From: Mycolicibacterium palauense
GTDB lineage: Bacteria; Actinomycetota; Actinomycetes; Mycobacteriales; Mycobacteriaceae
Reading direction: 5' to 3'
DNA length: 59,594 bases
Assembly: GCF_002592005.1 (NCBI RefSeq)
Contig: NZ_NVQF01000035.1
Coordinates: 1 to 59,594, forward strand
Position numbers and translations under genes: made by a program
Notes under the pieces: generated by a model
Database searches by the model: none
Seen by the model: only the letters and a program-made list of their open reading frames with translations
Told to the model about the DNA's origin: nothing
In this document: piece by piece, positions 21,395-29,508 of the stretch
How positions within the stretch are numbered: position 1 is the first letter of the stretch
How the letters are laid out: each line of letters starts with the position of its first letter

Positions 21395-22617
21395 TGACCG
21401 TCGCCGACGTCTGTCCGGTTCTCTCCGCCGAGACCGCGGTGTCCACTGCCGAGGAGCTGGCCGTGGAGTTCGCCGCCGGGGCCGCCGATCGAGACCGGCG
21501 CCGCGAACTGCCTTATCGTCAGATCGACCTGGTCGCGGCGAGTGGTCTCCTGGCGATGACCGTGCCCGCCGCTTTCGGCGGCGCGGACCTACCGCCGAGT
21601 GTCGTCGCCGACGTGGTGCGCATCCTGGCCGCCGCCGACCCCAACATCGCGCAGATCCCACACAGCCACTTCGTCTACCTGAATCTGCTCCGGCTCGCCG
21701 GAGCCCCGGAGCAGCTGAACCGCTACTTCGGCGAAGTGCTGCGGGGAGCCCGGATCGCCAACGCACAGTCCGAACGGGGCGGCGCCACGATCGCCGACAT
21801 CGGTACGACACTGCGCCCCACCGAGGGGCGGTTCCGCATCGACGGGGTCAAGTACTACTGCACCGGCGCGCTGTTCGCCGACCTGCTCGCCGTGCTCACC
21901 CGACTCGATGATCCGGGCGGGGTCAGCGGCCTGCCCGCCGGGGAATATGTCGCCTTCCTGCCCGCCGACACCCCCGGTGTGCGGATCGCCGACGACTGGG
22001 ACGCCCTGGGGCAGCGCACGACGGCCAGCGGCACCATCGCCTTCGACGGCGTCGCCGTCGCGCCGGACCAGCTCGTGGCCCGCTCCGCCGCGGTGAACGC
22101 ACCCACCGGCTACGGTGCGTTCGCCCAGTTGCTGCACGCCGCCATCGACGCCGGGATCGCGCGGGGAGCCCTCAACGCCGCCGTCGCGTTCGTGCAGGAG
22201 CGCAGCCGACCGTGGTTCGAGGCGCAGGTGACACGCGCTGCGGACGACCCGCTGCTGATCCAGCGGATCGGTGAGCTCTCGGTGGCGCTCGGCGCCGCCG
22301 AGGCGGCGGTCGCCGTGGCGGGTTCCGCGGTCGATGCCACGATGTCCGGCGGGGCGGTGGTTCGGCCGCGCACGTCTGCGCACGCATCGATCGCGGTGGC
22401 AACCGCCAAGGTGTTGGCCGACAGGGCCGCCACCGACGTCAGCAGCGCCCTGTTCGAGGTGTGCGGGACCAGAAGTGCGGCGCCGGAGGCAAACCTCGAT
22501 CACTTCTGGCGCAATGCCCGGACACACACCCTGCACGATCCGATCCGATGGAAGTACCAGCACATCGGGCGCGCGGTGCTGCACGGCACACCGCCGCCCC
22601 TGCACGGCGTCATCTGA
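21394..22617 (+). CDS. sfnB: SfnB/DszC-type acyl-CoA dehydrogenase-like flavoprotein
   Basis: A 407-residue member of the acyl-CoA dehydrogenase fold group used in sulfur acquisition (SfnB, DszC). FGGADLPPSVVADVVRIL, AQIPHSHFVYLNLLRLAG and the C-terminal NLDHFWRNARTHTLHDPIRWKYQ are typical. The catalytic glutamate of true acyl-CoA dehydrogenases is not evident, which fits an FMNH2-dependent monooxygenase. In the DszC role it would oxidise a sulfide or sulfoxide to the sulfone used by SfnG or the DszA-like enzyme. The exact reaction is inferred. The ATG overlaps the sfnG stop. Confidence 0.85.
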   Translation: MTVADVCPVLSAETAVSTAEELAVEFAAGAADRDRRRELPYRQIDLVAASGLLAMTVPAAFGGADLPPSVVADVVRILAAADPNIAQIPHSHFVYLNLLRLAGAPEQLNRYFGEVLRGARIANAQSERGGATIADIGTTLRPTEGRFRIDGVKYYCTGALFADLLAVLTRLDDPGGVSGLPAGEYVAFLPADTPGVRIADDWDALGQRTTASGTIAFDGVAVAPDQLVARSAAVNAPTGYGAFAQLLHAAIDAGIARGALNAAVAFVQERSRPWFEAQVTRAADDPLLIQRIGELSVALGAAEAAVAVAGSAVDATMSGGAVVRPRTSAHASIAVATAKVLADRAATDVSSALFEVCGTRSAAPEANLDHFWRNARTHTLHDPIRWKYQHIGRAVLHGTPPPLHGVI

Positions 22618-22723
22618 TCCCTGAACGGGCGGATCACCGCCGGACCGGCAAGTGCCTCCCACGGTCGAACGCAATTCCCGTCAGTGGCGCCCCGACCCGC
22701 GTCGGCGGTGTCATAGTTGACCG

Positions 22724-24766
22724 GTGAGTCCCGTCCCGCCCGCGACCGCACCCACACGCGTGCGGTCGCGGGCGGGTCACATCGCGTTCATCGGGGGCTC
22801 GTTGCTGGCGGTGCTGACCATCGGGTGGTTCTCCCTGGTGACCCAGCCGGCGGCGCTGACCACCTCGGCATGGTGGCCCGCGGCCGGTGTCGCGCTGGGG
22901 CTGGGCCTGCGGTATCCGCGGCGCTACGTGTGGCCGCTGGCCACCGCCGTCGCCGTCATCACCATCGTGATCGCCGTCTGGGCCGGACGCGGCGCGCCGT
23001 TGTCGGCACTGCTGTCGCTGTCCACGGCGATCGAGATGATCATCGGGACGGTGATCCTGCGGGGCCGACGCGACGTGCTGCCGTCACTGGCCGCCCCACG
23101 CGACATCGTTCGGCTGCTGCTGGCGATCGCCGTGGCTTCGGTCGTCTACGCCCTGCTCTCGTCCGGGGCCGCCCTGGCCGTCGGCGACCCGGCCGGCGCC
23201 TGGACCCGGCTGGTCACCGCGGCACCCAAACACGGCGCCGGGATGATTCTGCTGGCGCCGCTGTTCATGCACCTTCCGCGGCGGCCGCGGCAGGCCGGCA
23301 CGGTCGAGACACTCCTGCAGATCACCGCTTCGCTGGCGGTCGCCGTGTTCGTGTTCGTGATCAACGGCCGACTCCCGCTGGCCTTCCTGCCCTTCGTCCC
23401 CCTGGTGTGGGCGGCCACCAGACTTTCGACGCGGCTGCTGCTGGTCCAGATGCTGGCCATCGCGGTGATCGCCTCCTACGGCAGCGCCTACGGCGGCGGG
23501 CCGTTCGCCTTCCCACGGCTCAACCCGGAGACCGGCAGCATCGTCCTGCAGATCTTCGAACTGTCGATGGTCATCGTGTTCCTCGCGCTCTCGCTGTCGA
23601 TGGGACACGAGCGCGACACCGCCCAGCGGCTGCACGACAGCCAGGACCTGTTCCGCAAGATCTTCGACAACTCGGTGGCGGGAAAGCTGATCATCCGCAG
23701 GCAGGACGACGGCTGGTACGTCCTGCGCAGCAATCCCTCCGCGGCGGCCATCCTGCCGGAGCTCAACGAGGGGAAGGTCCGTCTTCGCGACCTGCTCGGT
23801 GAGCGGGCCGCGCAGGCCGTCTGCACCGAGGCCAACGACCTCACCGACACCAACGCCCTGGTCACCGTCACCACCGGCCGGGGGCGGATCCTCTACATCA
23901 GCATCACCCTCATCTCCCGTCCGGGCCAGGACCGGGTCCTCGCGCTGCAGTTCCACGACATCACCGAAGCGGCCCGGGCACGCCGTCTCGAGCAGGAGGA
24001 ACTGGAGCGGGCCGCGGAGATGGCCCGCGCCCTGCTGCCCTGGGAGATTCCCCACGCCCCCGGGTGGAGCGCGGCCGCGCTCTCGGTGCCGGCCAGCCAG
24101 GTGGGCGGGGACTTCTAAGACCTGCGGATCAGCGACTCCCTCGCGGTTCTCAGCCTGGGGGACGTGATGGGCAAGGGCGTGGCGGCGGGCATGCTGGCGG
24201 CGGCGGCCAGGGCCGCACTTCGCGCCAATACCCCCGAGATGAGCCCGGCCGAGGCGGTGGCGAAGGCGGCCGGGGTGCTCGAGGGCGATCTGCACCGCAG
24301 CAGCGCGTTCGTCACACTGGCCTATCTGCAGGTGGACCTGGCCTCGGGCGAGTACGGCTACACCGACGCCGGCCACGGCCTGCACTTCATCGTCCGCGGC
24401 TGCGGCACGCGGGTTGAGCGTGTCGCGTCCGAGGACATGCCGATGGGGTTGGGGCACGGATGGCAGGAGATGCGCGGCACTCTGGAGCCCGGCGACGCGG
24501 TGCTGCTGGTCAGTGACGGCGTGATGGACCTGTGGGGAGGCAGCGTCGAGCAGCTGCACGACGCGGTCTCGGCGTGTGTGCGTCAGCACTGCGGCGATCC
24601 GCAGGCGGTCCTGGATGCGTTGTGCGGCAACGCCGACGGTGCCGTCGAGCGCGACGACGTCACCGCGGTGGTGCTCGGGCGGAATCCCTTGGCGAGCAGG
24701 GTCAACGGCAATTCTCACGAGGCCGGTCGGGAGGCCGGCGGCCATGAGGCCGTCGGCATGGCGTGA
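22724..24766 (+). pseudogene. MASE1-sensor SpoIIE phosphatase gene with internal stop
   Basis: One reading frame interrupted by a single TAA at 24116-24118 (codon 465). Residues ~20-305 are a MASE1-like membrane sensor with about eight segments (SAWWPAAGVALGLGLRYPRR). Residues ~315-425 look like a PAS domain, then a PP2C/SpoIIE phosphatase starts. The stop replaces the tyrosine of the conserved GGDFYD motif: the text reads VGGDF-stop-DLRIS. After the stop the same frame continues with LGDVMGKGVAAGMLAAAAR, DAGHGLHFIV, VSDGVMDLW and ERDDVTAVVLG, so the rest is intact. This is either a fresh nonsense mutation, stop readthrough or a sequence error. A GTG start at 22724 is used without a clear Shine-Dalgarno. 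The product would act on an anti-anti-sigma factor. Confidence 0.85.
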
Positions 24767-24801
24767 CCACCCGGCGACGGCCGGTCGCCGCTACCGGGTG
24801 G
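24767..24801. terminator. Bidirectional hairpin between phosphatase gene and subI
   Basis: CCACCCGG (24767-24774) pairs with CCGGGTGG (24794-24801), with a nested GGCGAC/GTCGCC stem inside. It directly follows the phosphatase stop and overlaps the subI stop codon, so it can serve both convergent genes. No T-rich tract of note follows. Confidence 0.7.
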
Positions 24802-25792
24802 CCTGTTTGTAGATGGTGGTGATGCTGCCGTTGTCCGGGTCGAACAGTGCCGGGTCGACGACATCCCAGCCGCCCAGATCCGCGATGGTCCACAGTGTGC
24901 GCGGCGCCGGGAACCGCTCGGCGAACCGCTCGGCCACCGACGGGTCGACCGGCCGGAACCCGGCCTCGGCCCACAGCCGCTGCGCCTGCGGTGTGAAGAG
25001 GAAGTTCTTCAACGCGGTGGCCTGCTTCTGATGCCTGCTCGTGGTGAGCACCGCGACCGGGTTCTCGATCCGCACCGTCTGCGCCGGGATGACGTGCTGC
25101 ACCGGCTTGCCTTGGCGCTCAACGTCGATGGCCTCGTTCTCGTAGCTCAACAACACGTCGCCGGTGCCCCGCAGGAACTCCTCGGTGGCCTCCCGCGCCG
25201 ACGCGGGGCGGGTCTTGATGTGCGCGCCGACCAGCTTGGCCACGTAGTCCAGTCCCGCCTGCGGGTTCGCGCCACCATCGCTCTTGGCGGCGTAGGGCGC
25301 CAGCAGGTTCCACTTGGCCGACCCGGAGCTCAGCGGGCTGGGTGAGACCACCTCCAGGCCCGGCCGCAGCAGGTCGTCCCAGTCCCTGATGTTCTTCGGG
25401 TTGCCCGCGCGGACGACGAGGACGACCACCGACCCGAACGGGACACCGCGGGTGACCCCGGCGTCCCAGTCGGCGGCGACCTTCTCGGCGCGGACCAGAC
25501 GGGTGATGTCGGGTTCGGCGGACAGGTTCACCAGGTCGGCGGGTTTGCCGTCGACAACGGCGCGGGACTGCTGCGCGGAGGCGCCGTAGGAGGCGGTGAC
25601 GGCCACCCCCTCGCCCGCGGCAGTGGCCTCGAACGCGGGGATGATCGCGCTCCAGCCCGGCTCGGGCACCGCGTAGGCCACCAGGGCCAGCCTGGTGTCC
25701 ACCGCGGGGCCGTCGGCCTCCCCGCCGCCGCAGGCGGACAGCACCGCCGCGAGCAGGATCACAGCCGCCGCCAGTCGGCCAGCACCGGTCAA
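24791..25792 (-). CDS. subI: Sulfate-binding lipoprotein SubI
   Basis: A 333-residue periplasmic sulfate or thiosulfate-binding protein. The signal peptide has a lipobox LSAC with the acylated Cys at ~20. ASYGASAQQSRAVVDGKPADL, NLSAEPDITRLV, RGTGDVLLSYENEAI and FRPVDPSVAERF are family motifs. The TTG at 25792 overlaps the stop of a 28-codon membrane ORF (TTGA), and gives a normal signal peptide; a GTG at 25807 is the alternative. In M. tuberculosis subI is followed by cysT, cysW and cysA (recalled). Here the next gene is the convergent phosphatase, so the binding protein has no permease beside it. Confidence 0.9.
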   Translation of the reverse strand: MTGAGRLAAAVILLAAVLSACGGGEADGPAVDTRLALVAYAVPEPGWSAIIPAFEATAAGEGVAVTASYGASAQQSRAVVDGKPADLVNLSAEPDITRLVRAEKVAADWDAGVTRGVPFGSVVVLVVRAGNPKNIRDWDDLLRPGLEVVSPSPLSSGSAKWNLLAPYAAKSDGGANPQAGLDYVAKLVGAHIKTRPASAREATEEFLRGTGDVLLSYENEAIDVERQGKPVQHVIPAQTVRIENPVAVLTTSRHQKQATALKNFLFTPQAQRLWAEAGFRPVDPSVAERFAERFPAPRTLWTIADLGGWDVVDPALFDPDNGSITTIYKQATR

Positions 25793-25875
25793 CGCGTCAG
25801 CAGCCACATCACCACGACGAGCACCAGCAACAACACCAGCGCCAGGGTCACCCGGGAGCGGGGCATCTTGTTCAC
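25789..25875 (-). CDS. 28-residue single-span membrane peptide
   Basis: A short frame MNKMPRSRVTLALVLL..., basic at the N-terminus and then one hydrophobic segment of ~18 residues ending WLLTR. The GTG start overlaps the stop of the upstream 67-codon gene (GTGA), and the TGA stop overlaps the subI TTG. This perfect overlap on both sides is the main evidence that it is translated. Function unknown; it may help couple translation or associate with the transport proteins. A longer frame to 26055 on this strand exists but its extra part is a shadow of the 67-codon gene. Confidence 0.6.
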   Translation of the reverse strand: MNKMPRSRVTLALVLLLVLVVVMWLLTR

Positions 25876-26075
25876 GAGCGCACCCCACCGGCCCCGCGCC
25901 GCCCGAGCACGCGGTTGAACAACCGAATCGTCATGCCCAGCAACACGTCCAGCAGCAGCGCCAGCCCCCAGGCCAGCAGCAGCACCACCGGCATCACCAC
26001 GACGGTCTGCGCCACGAAACCCAGGCCCGAAAGCCACAGTTCGACGCCGTCCCACCAGCTCAGCACCCCGTCCAT
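25872..26075 (-). CDS. Small conserved membrane protein (Rv2401A-like)
   Basis: 67 residues with two hydrophobic segments (VAQTVVVMPVVLLLAWGLAL and neighbours) and a basic C-terminus. By position it matches the small membrane protein between subI and Rv2402 in M. tuberculosis. The ATG at 26075 is probably leaderless: TAGGGT (plus strand 26083-26088) ends 7 nt upstream. It heads a chain of overlapping frames ending with subI, so transcription from this promoter would also express subI. No known domain is recognised. Confidence 0.72.
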   Translation of the reverse strand: MDGVLSWWDGVELWLSGLGFVAQTVVVMPVVLLLAWGLALLLDVLLGMTIRLFNRVLGRRGAGGVRS

Positions 26076-26082
26076 TGCCTAC

Positions 26083-26092
26083 ACCCTACGAT
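26083..26092. promoter_or_regulatory. Overlapping divergent leaderless promoters
   Basis: On the minus strand TAGGGT (26083-26088) lies 7 nt before the ATG at 26075. On the plus strand TACGAT (26087-26092) lies 6 nt before the GTG at 26099. Both fit TANNNT, and they share two bases, so RNA polymerase can hardly occupy both at once. Confidence 0.65.
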
Positions 26093-26098
26093 CATGGA

Positions 26099-27334
26099 GT
26101 GGCCGAACCCAGAACGGGGCAACCGGCGGTCGAAACGGGCACCACCTGCCTGATCGCCGGCGGCGGTCCCGCAGGCATGATGCTCGGGCTGCTGCTGGCA
26201 CGCGCCGGTGTCGACGTGACCGTCATGGAGAAGCACGCCGACTTCCTGCGCGATTTCCGCGGGGACACCGTGCACGCCAGTACGCTGCGGCTTCTCGACG
26301 AGCTGGGCCTGGCCGAGACCTTCGAGAAGATCCCGCACCGCCTCATCGACAGCGTCGTGCTGAACGTCCAGGGCACCGCGGTGTCGCTGGACCTCGACCA
26401 CCTGCCCGGCGCGCACCGGCACATCGCCCTGGTGCCCCAGTGGGACTTTCTGGAGATGCTCGCCGACGCCGCCGAGGCCGAACCGAGTTTCACGCTGTTG
26501 CGCAGCACCGAGGTGCTCGGCCCGCTCTACGAGGGCGGCTGCGTGGCCGGTGTGCGCTACCGCGACGCCACGGGCACCGAGCGACGGATGCGGGCACTGC
26601 TGACGGTCGCCTGCGACGGACGCTCGTCGACGCTGCGCGACGCCGCCGGGCTGTCCCCGCGGCGGTTCGGCACCCCCATCGACGTGGAGTGGTTCCGGTT
26701 GCCCCGCGGCGAGGGCGACCCGTCCGGGCTCAACGGCAAGTTCGAGGACGGCCACGGCGTGGCGATCATCGACCGCGGCGACTACTACCAGATCGCCTAC
26801 CTCATCGAGAAGGGCGGCGACGCGGGCATGCGCGCCGAGGGCATCGACTCGCTGCGCCGGCAGCTGGCCCGGCTGGTGCCGTGGCTGGCCGGGCGGGTCG
26901 ACCACCTGGAATCGTTCGACGACGTCAAGCTGCTCGACGTCCAACTGAACCGGCTGCGCCGGTGGTCGGTGTGCGGGATGCTGCTCATCGGTGACGCCGC
27001 CCACGCGATGTCTCCGGTGGGCGGTGTGGGCATCAACCTCGCGGTGGCCGACGCCGTGGCCGCCGCGCGGATCCTGGCCGGGCCGCTGAAGTCGGGCCGG
27101 GTCACCGAACGCCACCTGATGGCGGTGCAGGTGCGCCGCTGGGTGCCGGCGGCGCTGATTCAACGGGTGCAACGTTTCGTCCACGACCGGGTCCTGGTGG
27201 CGGCCCTGGCCGGCGACCGCCCACCGGCGGCCATGGGGGTGGTCAACCGGATTTCGGCGTTGCGCAGGGTGATCGCCTACGGGGTGGCCATCGGCCCGCT
27301 TCCCGAGCACGTCCCCGACTACGCCCGCCGCTGA
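26099..27334 (+). CDS. FAD-dependent aromatic-ring-type monooxygenase
   Basis: A 411-residue group A flavoprotein monooxygenase. The N-terminal dinucleotide fold is CLIAGGGPAGMMLGLLLARAG, the DG motif is TVACDGRSSTLRDAAG near 175, and the second FAD motif is LLIGDAAHAMSPVGGVGINL near 295. These enzymes hydroxylate or epoxidise organic substrates with NAD(P)H and O2; the substrate cannot be told. The GTG at 26099 is preferred to the TTG at 26075 because a TACGAT -10 lies 6 nt before it and the family starts just before the FAD loop. It is divergent from the small membrane protein gene and 77 bp ahead of the trehalase gene. Confidence 0.88.
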   Translation: MAEPRTGQPAVETGTTCLIAGGGPAGMMLGLLLARAGVDVTVMEKHADFLRDFRGDTVHASTLRLLDELGLAETFEKIPHRLIDSVVLNVQGTAVSLDLDHLPGAHRHIALVPQWDFLEMLADAAEAEPSFTLLRSTEVLGPLYEGGCVAGVRYRDATGTERRMRALLTVACDGRSSTLRDAAGLSPRRFGTPIDVEWFRLPRGEGDPSGLNGKFEDGHGVAIIDRGDYYQIAYLIEKGGDAGMRAEGIDSLRRQLARLVPWLAGRVDHLESFDDVKLLDVQLNRLRRWSVCGMLLIGDAAHAMSPVGGVGINLAVADAVAAARILAGPLKSGRVTERHLMAVQVRRWVPAALIQRVQRFVHDRVLVAALAGDRPPAAMGVVNRISALRRVIAYGVAIGPLPEHVPDYARR

Positions 27335-27411
27335 TCTCGACACGGCAACAGCCCGGGCCCACGCCGCGCCACGAGTAGACGGCGACGGTGTCGGCGACCC
27401 ATGATGGGCGA

Positions 27412-29427
27412 ATGACGACAGACGCCGACGACCGGCCCGCCGTCCAGCTGGCCGGGCCCGGGGAGTCCCCACCGTCGCTCGCGGCCACCGCACCGGTCAC
27501 CTACGCGCCCTCCGGGCCGCTGCTGCGCAACCCGTTCCCGCCGATCGCCGACTACGGTTTCCTCTCCGACTGCGAGACCACCTGTCTGGTGTCCTCCAGC
27601 GGATCGGTGGAGTGGCTGTGCGTGCCGCGCCCCGACTCGCCCAGCGTCTTCGGTGCGCTGCTGGACCGCGGCGCCGGGCACTTCCGGATCGGCCCGTACG
27701 GCGTCTCGGTGCCCGCCGCGCGCCGCTACCTGCCCGGCAGCCTGATCCTGGAGACCACCTGGCAGACCCACACCGGCTGGCTGATCGTGCGGGAGGCGCT
27801 GGTGATGGGCCCGTGGCACGACATCGACTCGCGGTCGCGCACCCACCGGCGCACCCCGATGGACTGGGACGCCGAACACATCCTGCTGCGCACGGTGCGC
27901 TGCGTGAGCGGCACCGTCGAACTGGTGATGAACTGCGAACCCTCCTTCGACTACCACCGCGTCCCGGCCACCTGGGAGTACTCGGCGCAGGCCTACGGCG
28001 AGGCCATCGCGCGGGCCAGCCGCAACCCCGACGCGCACCCCACACTGCGGCTGACCACCAACCTGCGGCTGGGCCTGGAGGGTCACGAGGCGCGCGCCCG
28101 GACGCGGCTGACCGAGGGCGACAACGTCTTCGTGGCGCTGAACTGGTCCAAGCATCCGGCGCCGCAGACCTACGAGGAAGCCGCCGACAAGATGTGGAAG
28201 ACCAGCGAATGCTGGCGCCAGTGGATCAACATCGGCGACTTCCCCGATCACCCGTGGCGCTCCTACCTCCAGCGCAGCGCGCTGACGCTGAAGGGGCTGA
28301 CCTATTCCCCGACCGGGGCCCTGCTGGCCGCCAGCACCACCTCGCTGCCGGAGACCCCGCACGGGGAACGCAACTGGGACTACCGCTACGCCTGGGTCCG
28401 CGACTCGACGTTCGCGCTGTGGGGCCTCTACACACTGGGCCTGGACCGCGAGGCCGACGACTTCTTCGCCTTCATCGCCGACGTGTCCGGCGCCAACAAC
28501 GGTGAACGGCACCCGCTGCAGGTGATGTACGGCGTCGGCGGCGAACGCAGCCTCGTCGAGGAGGAACTCAACCACCTCTCCGGCTACGACGGCGCCCGGC
28601 CGGTGCGCATCGGCAACGGCGCCTACAACCAGATGCAGCACGACATCTGGGGCACCATGCTCGACTCGGTGTATCTGCACGCCAAGTCCCGCGAGCAGAT
28701 CCCCGAGACGTTGTGGCCGGTGTTGAAGAACCAGGTCGAGGAGGCCCTCAAACACTGGCGCGAACCCGATCGCGGCATCTGGGAGGTGCGCGGCGAACCG
28801 CAGCACTTCACCTCCAGCAAGATCATGTGCTGGGTGGCGCTGGACCGCGGCTCCAAGCTGGCCGAGCTGCAGGGCGAGAAGAGCTACGCCCAGCAGTGGC
28901 GCGCGGCCGCCGAGGAGATCAAGGCCGACATCCTCAAGAACGGCGTCGACGCCCGCGGAGTGCTCACCCAGCGCTACGGCGACGACGCGCTGGACGCCTC
29001 CCTGCTGCTGGCGGTGCTGACACGGTTCCTGCCGCCCGACGACCCGCGGATCCGCGCGACGGTGATGGCGATCGCCGACGAGCTCACCGAGGACGGCCTG
29101 GTGCTGCGCTACCGGGTGGAGGAGACCGACGACGGGCTCGCCGGCGAGGAGGGCACCTTCACCATCTGTTCGTTCTGGCTGGTCTCGGCGCTGGTCGAGA
29201 TCGGCGAGATCCACCGGGCCCGGCACCTGTGCGAGCGGCTGCTGTCCTTTGCCAGCCCGCTGCACCTCTACGCCGAGGAGATCGAGGCGCGCACCGGACG
29301 CCACCTGGGCAACTTCCCGCAGGCGTTCACCCACCTGGCGCTGATCAACGCCGTCGTGCACGTCATCCGCGCGGAGGACGAGGCCGACAGCTCGGGGGTT
29401 TTCCAGCCCGCCAACGCCCCGATGTGA
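27412..29427 (+). CDS. GH15 trehalase/glucoamylase-like hydrolase
   Basis: A 671-residue glycoside hydrolase family 15 protein and positional match to Rv2402, whose family includes the mycobacterial trehalase. The N-terminal beta domain begins PPIADYGFLSDCETTCLVS. The catalytic (alpha/alpha)6 barrel contains ERNWDYRYAWVRDSTFALWG near 320 and the acidic motif EEGTFTICSFWLVSALVE near 580. The C-terminus GNFPQAFTHLALINAV is typical. It probably splits trehalose into glucose in the cytosol, since no signal peptide is present. The ATG at 27412 fits the family; CATGAT 6 nt upstream could make it leaderless. Confidence 0.9.
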   Translation: MTTDADDRPAVQLAGPGESPPSLAATAPVTYAPSGPLLRNPFPPIADYGFLSDCETTCLVSSSGSVEWLCVPRPDSPSVFGALLDRGAGHFRIGPYGVSVPAARRYLPGSLILETTWQTHTGWLIVREALVMGPWHDIDSRSRTHRRTPMDWDAEHILLRTVRCVSGTVELVMNCEPSFDYHRVPATWEYSAQAYGEAIARASRNPDAHPTLRLTTNLRLGLEGHEARARTRLTEGDNVFVALNWSKHPAPQTYEEAADKMWKTSECWRQWINIGDFPDHPWRSYLQRSALTLKGLTYSPTGALLAASTTSLPETPHGERNWDYRYAWVRDSTFALWGLYTLGLDREADDFFAFIADVSGANNGERHPLQVMYGVGGERSLVEEELNHLSGYDGARPVRIGNGAYNQMQHDIWGTMLDSVYLHAKSREQIPETLWPVLKNQVEEALKHWREPDRGIWEVRGEPQHFTSSKIMCWVALDRGSKLAELQGEKSYAQQWRAAAEEIKADILKNGVDARGVLTQRYGDDALDASLLLAVLTRFLPPDDPRIRATVMAIADELTEDGLVLRYRVEETDDGLAGEEGTFTICSFWLVSALVEIGEIHRARHLCERLLSFASPLHLYAEEIEARTGRHLGNFPQAFTHLALINAVVHVIRAEDEADSSGVFQPANAPM

Positions 29428-29452
29428 CGGGCCCTTCGACGGCGCGCCGAGG

Positions 29453-29500
29453 CTGCACGTTGTGACACCCCGCCCTGGGGTTTCGCGTCACAAGTTGCAG
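29453..29500. terminator. Bidirectional terminator hairpin after the GH15 gene
   Basis: CTGCACGTTGTGAC (29453-29466) pairs with GTCACAAGTTGCAG (29487-29500) apart from two central mismatches, and an inner CCCC/GGGG stem closes the loop. It sits between the convergent GH15 and EAL genes. Confidence 0.75.
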
Positions 29501-29508
29501 TGTCGGCA

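Noticed and set aside
24164..24766. Separate SpoIIE phosphatase gene starting at ATG 24164
   Set aside because: It is in the same frame as the upstream MASE1 part and starts inside the phosphatase fold, lacking GGDF. It is better read as the rest of one broken gene.
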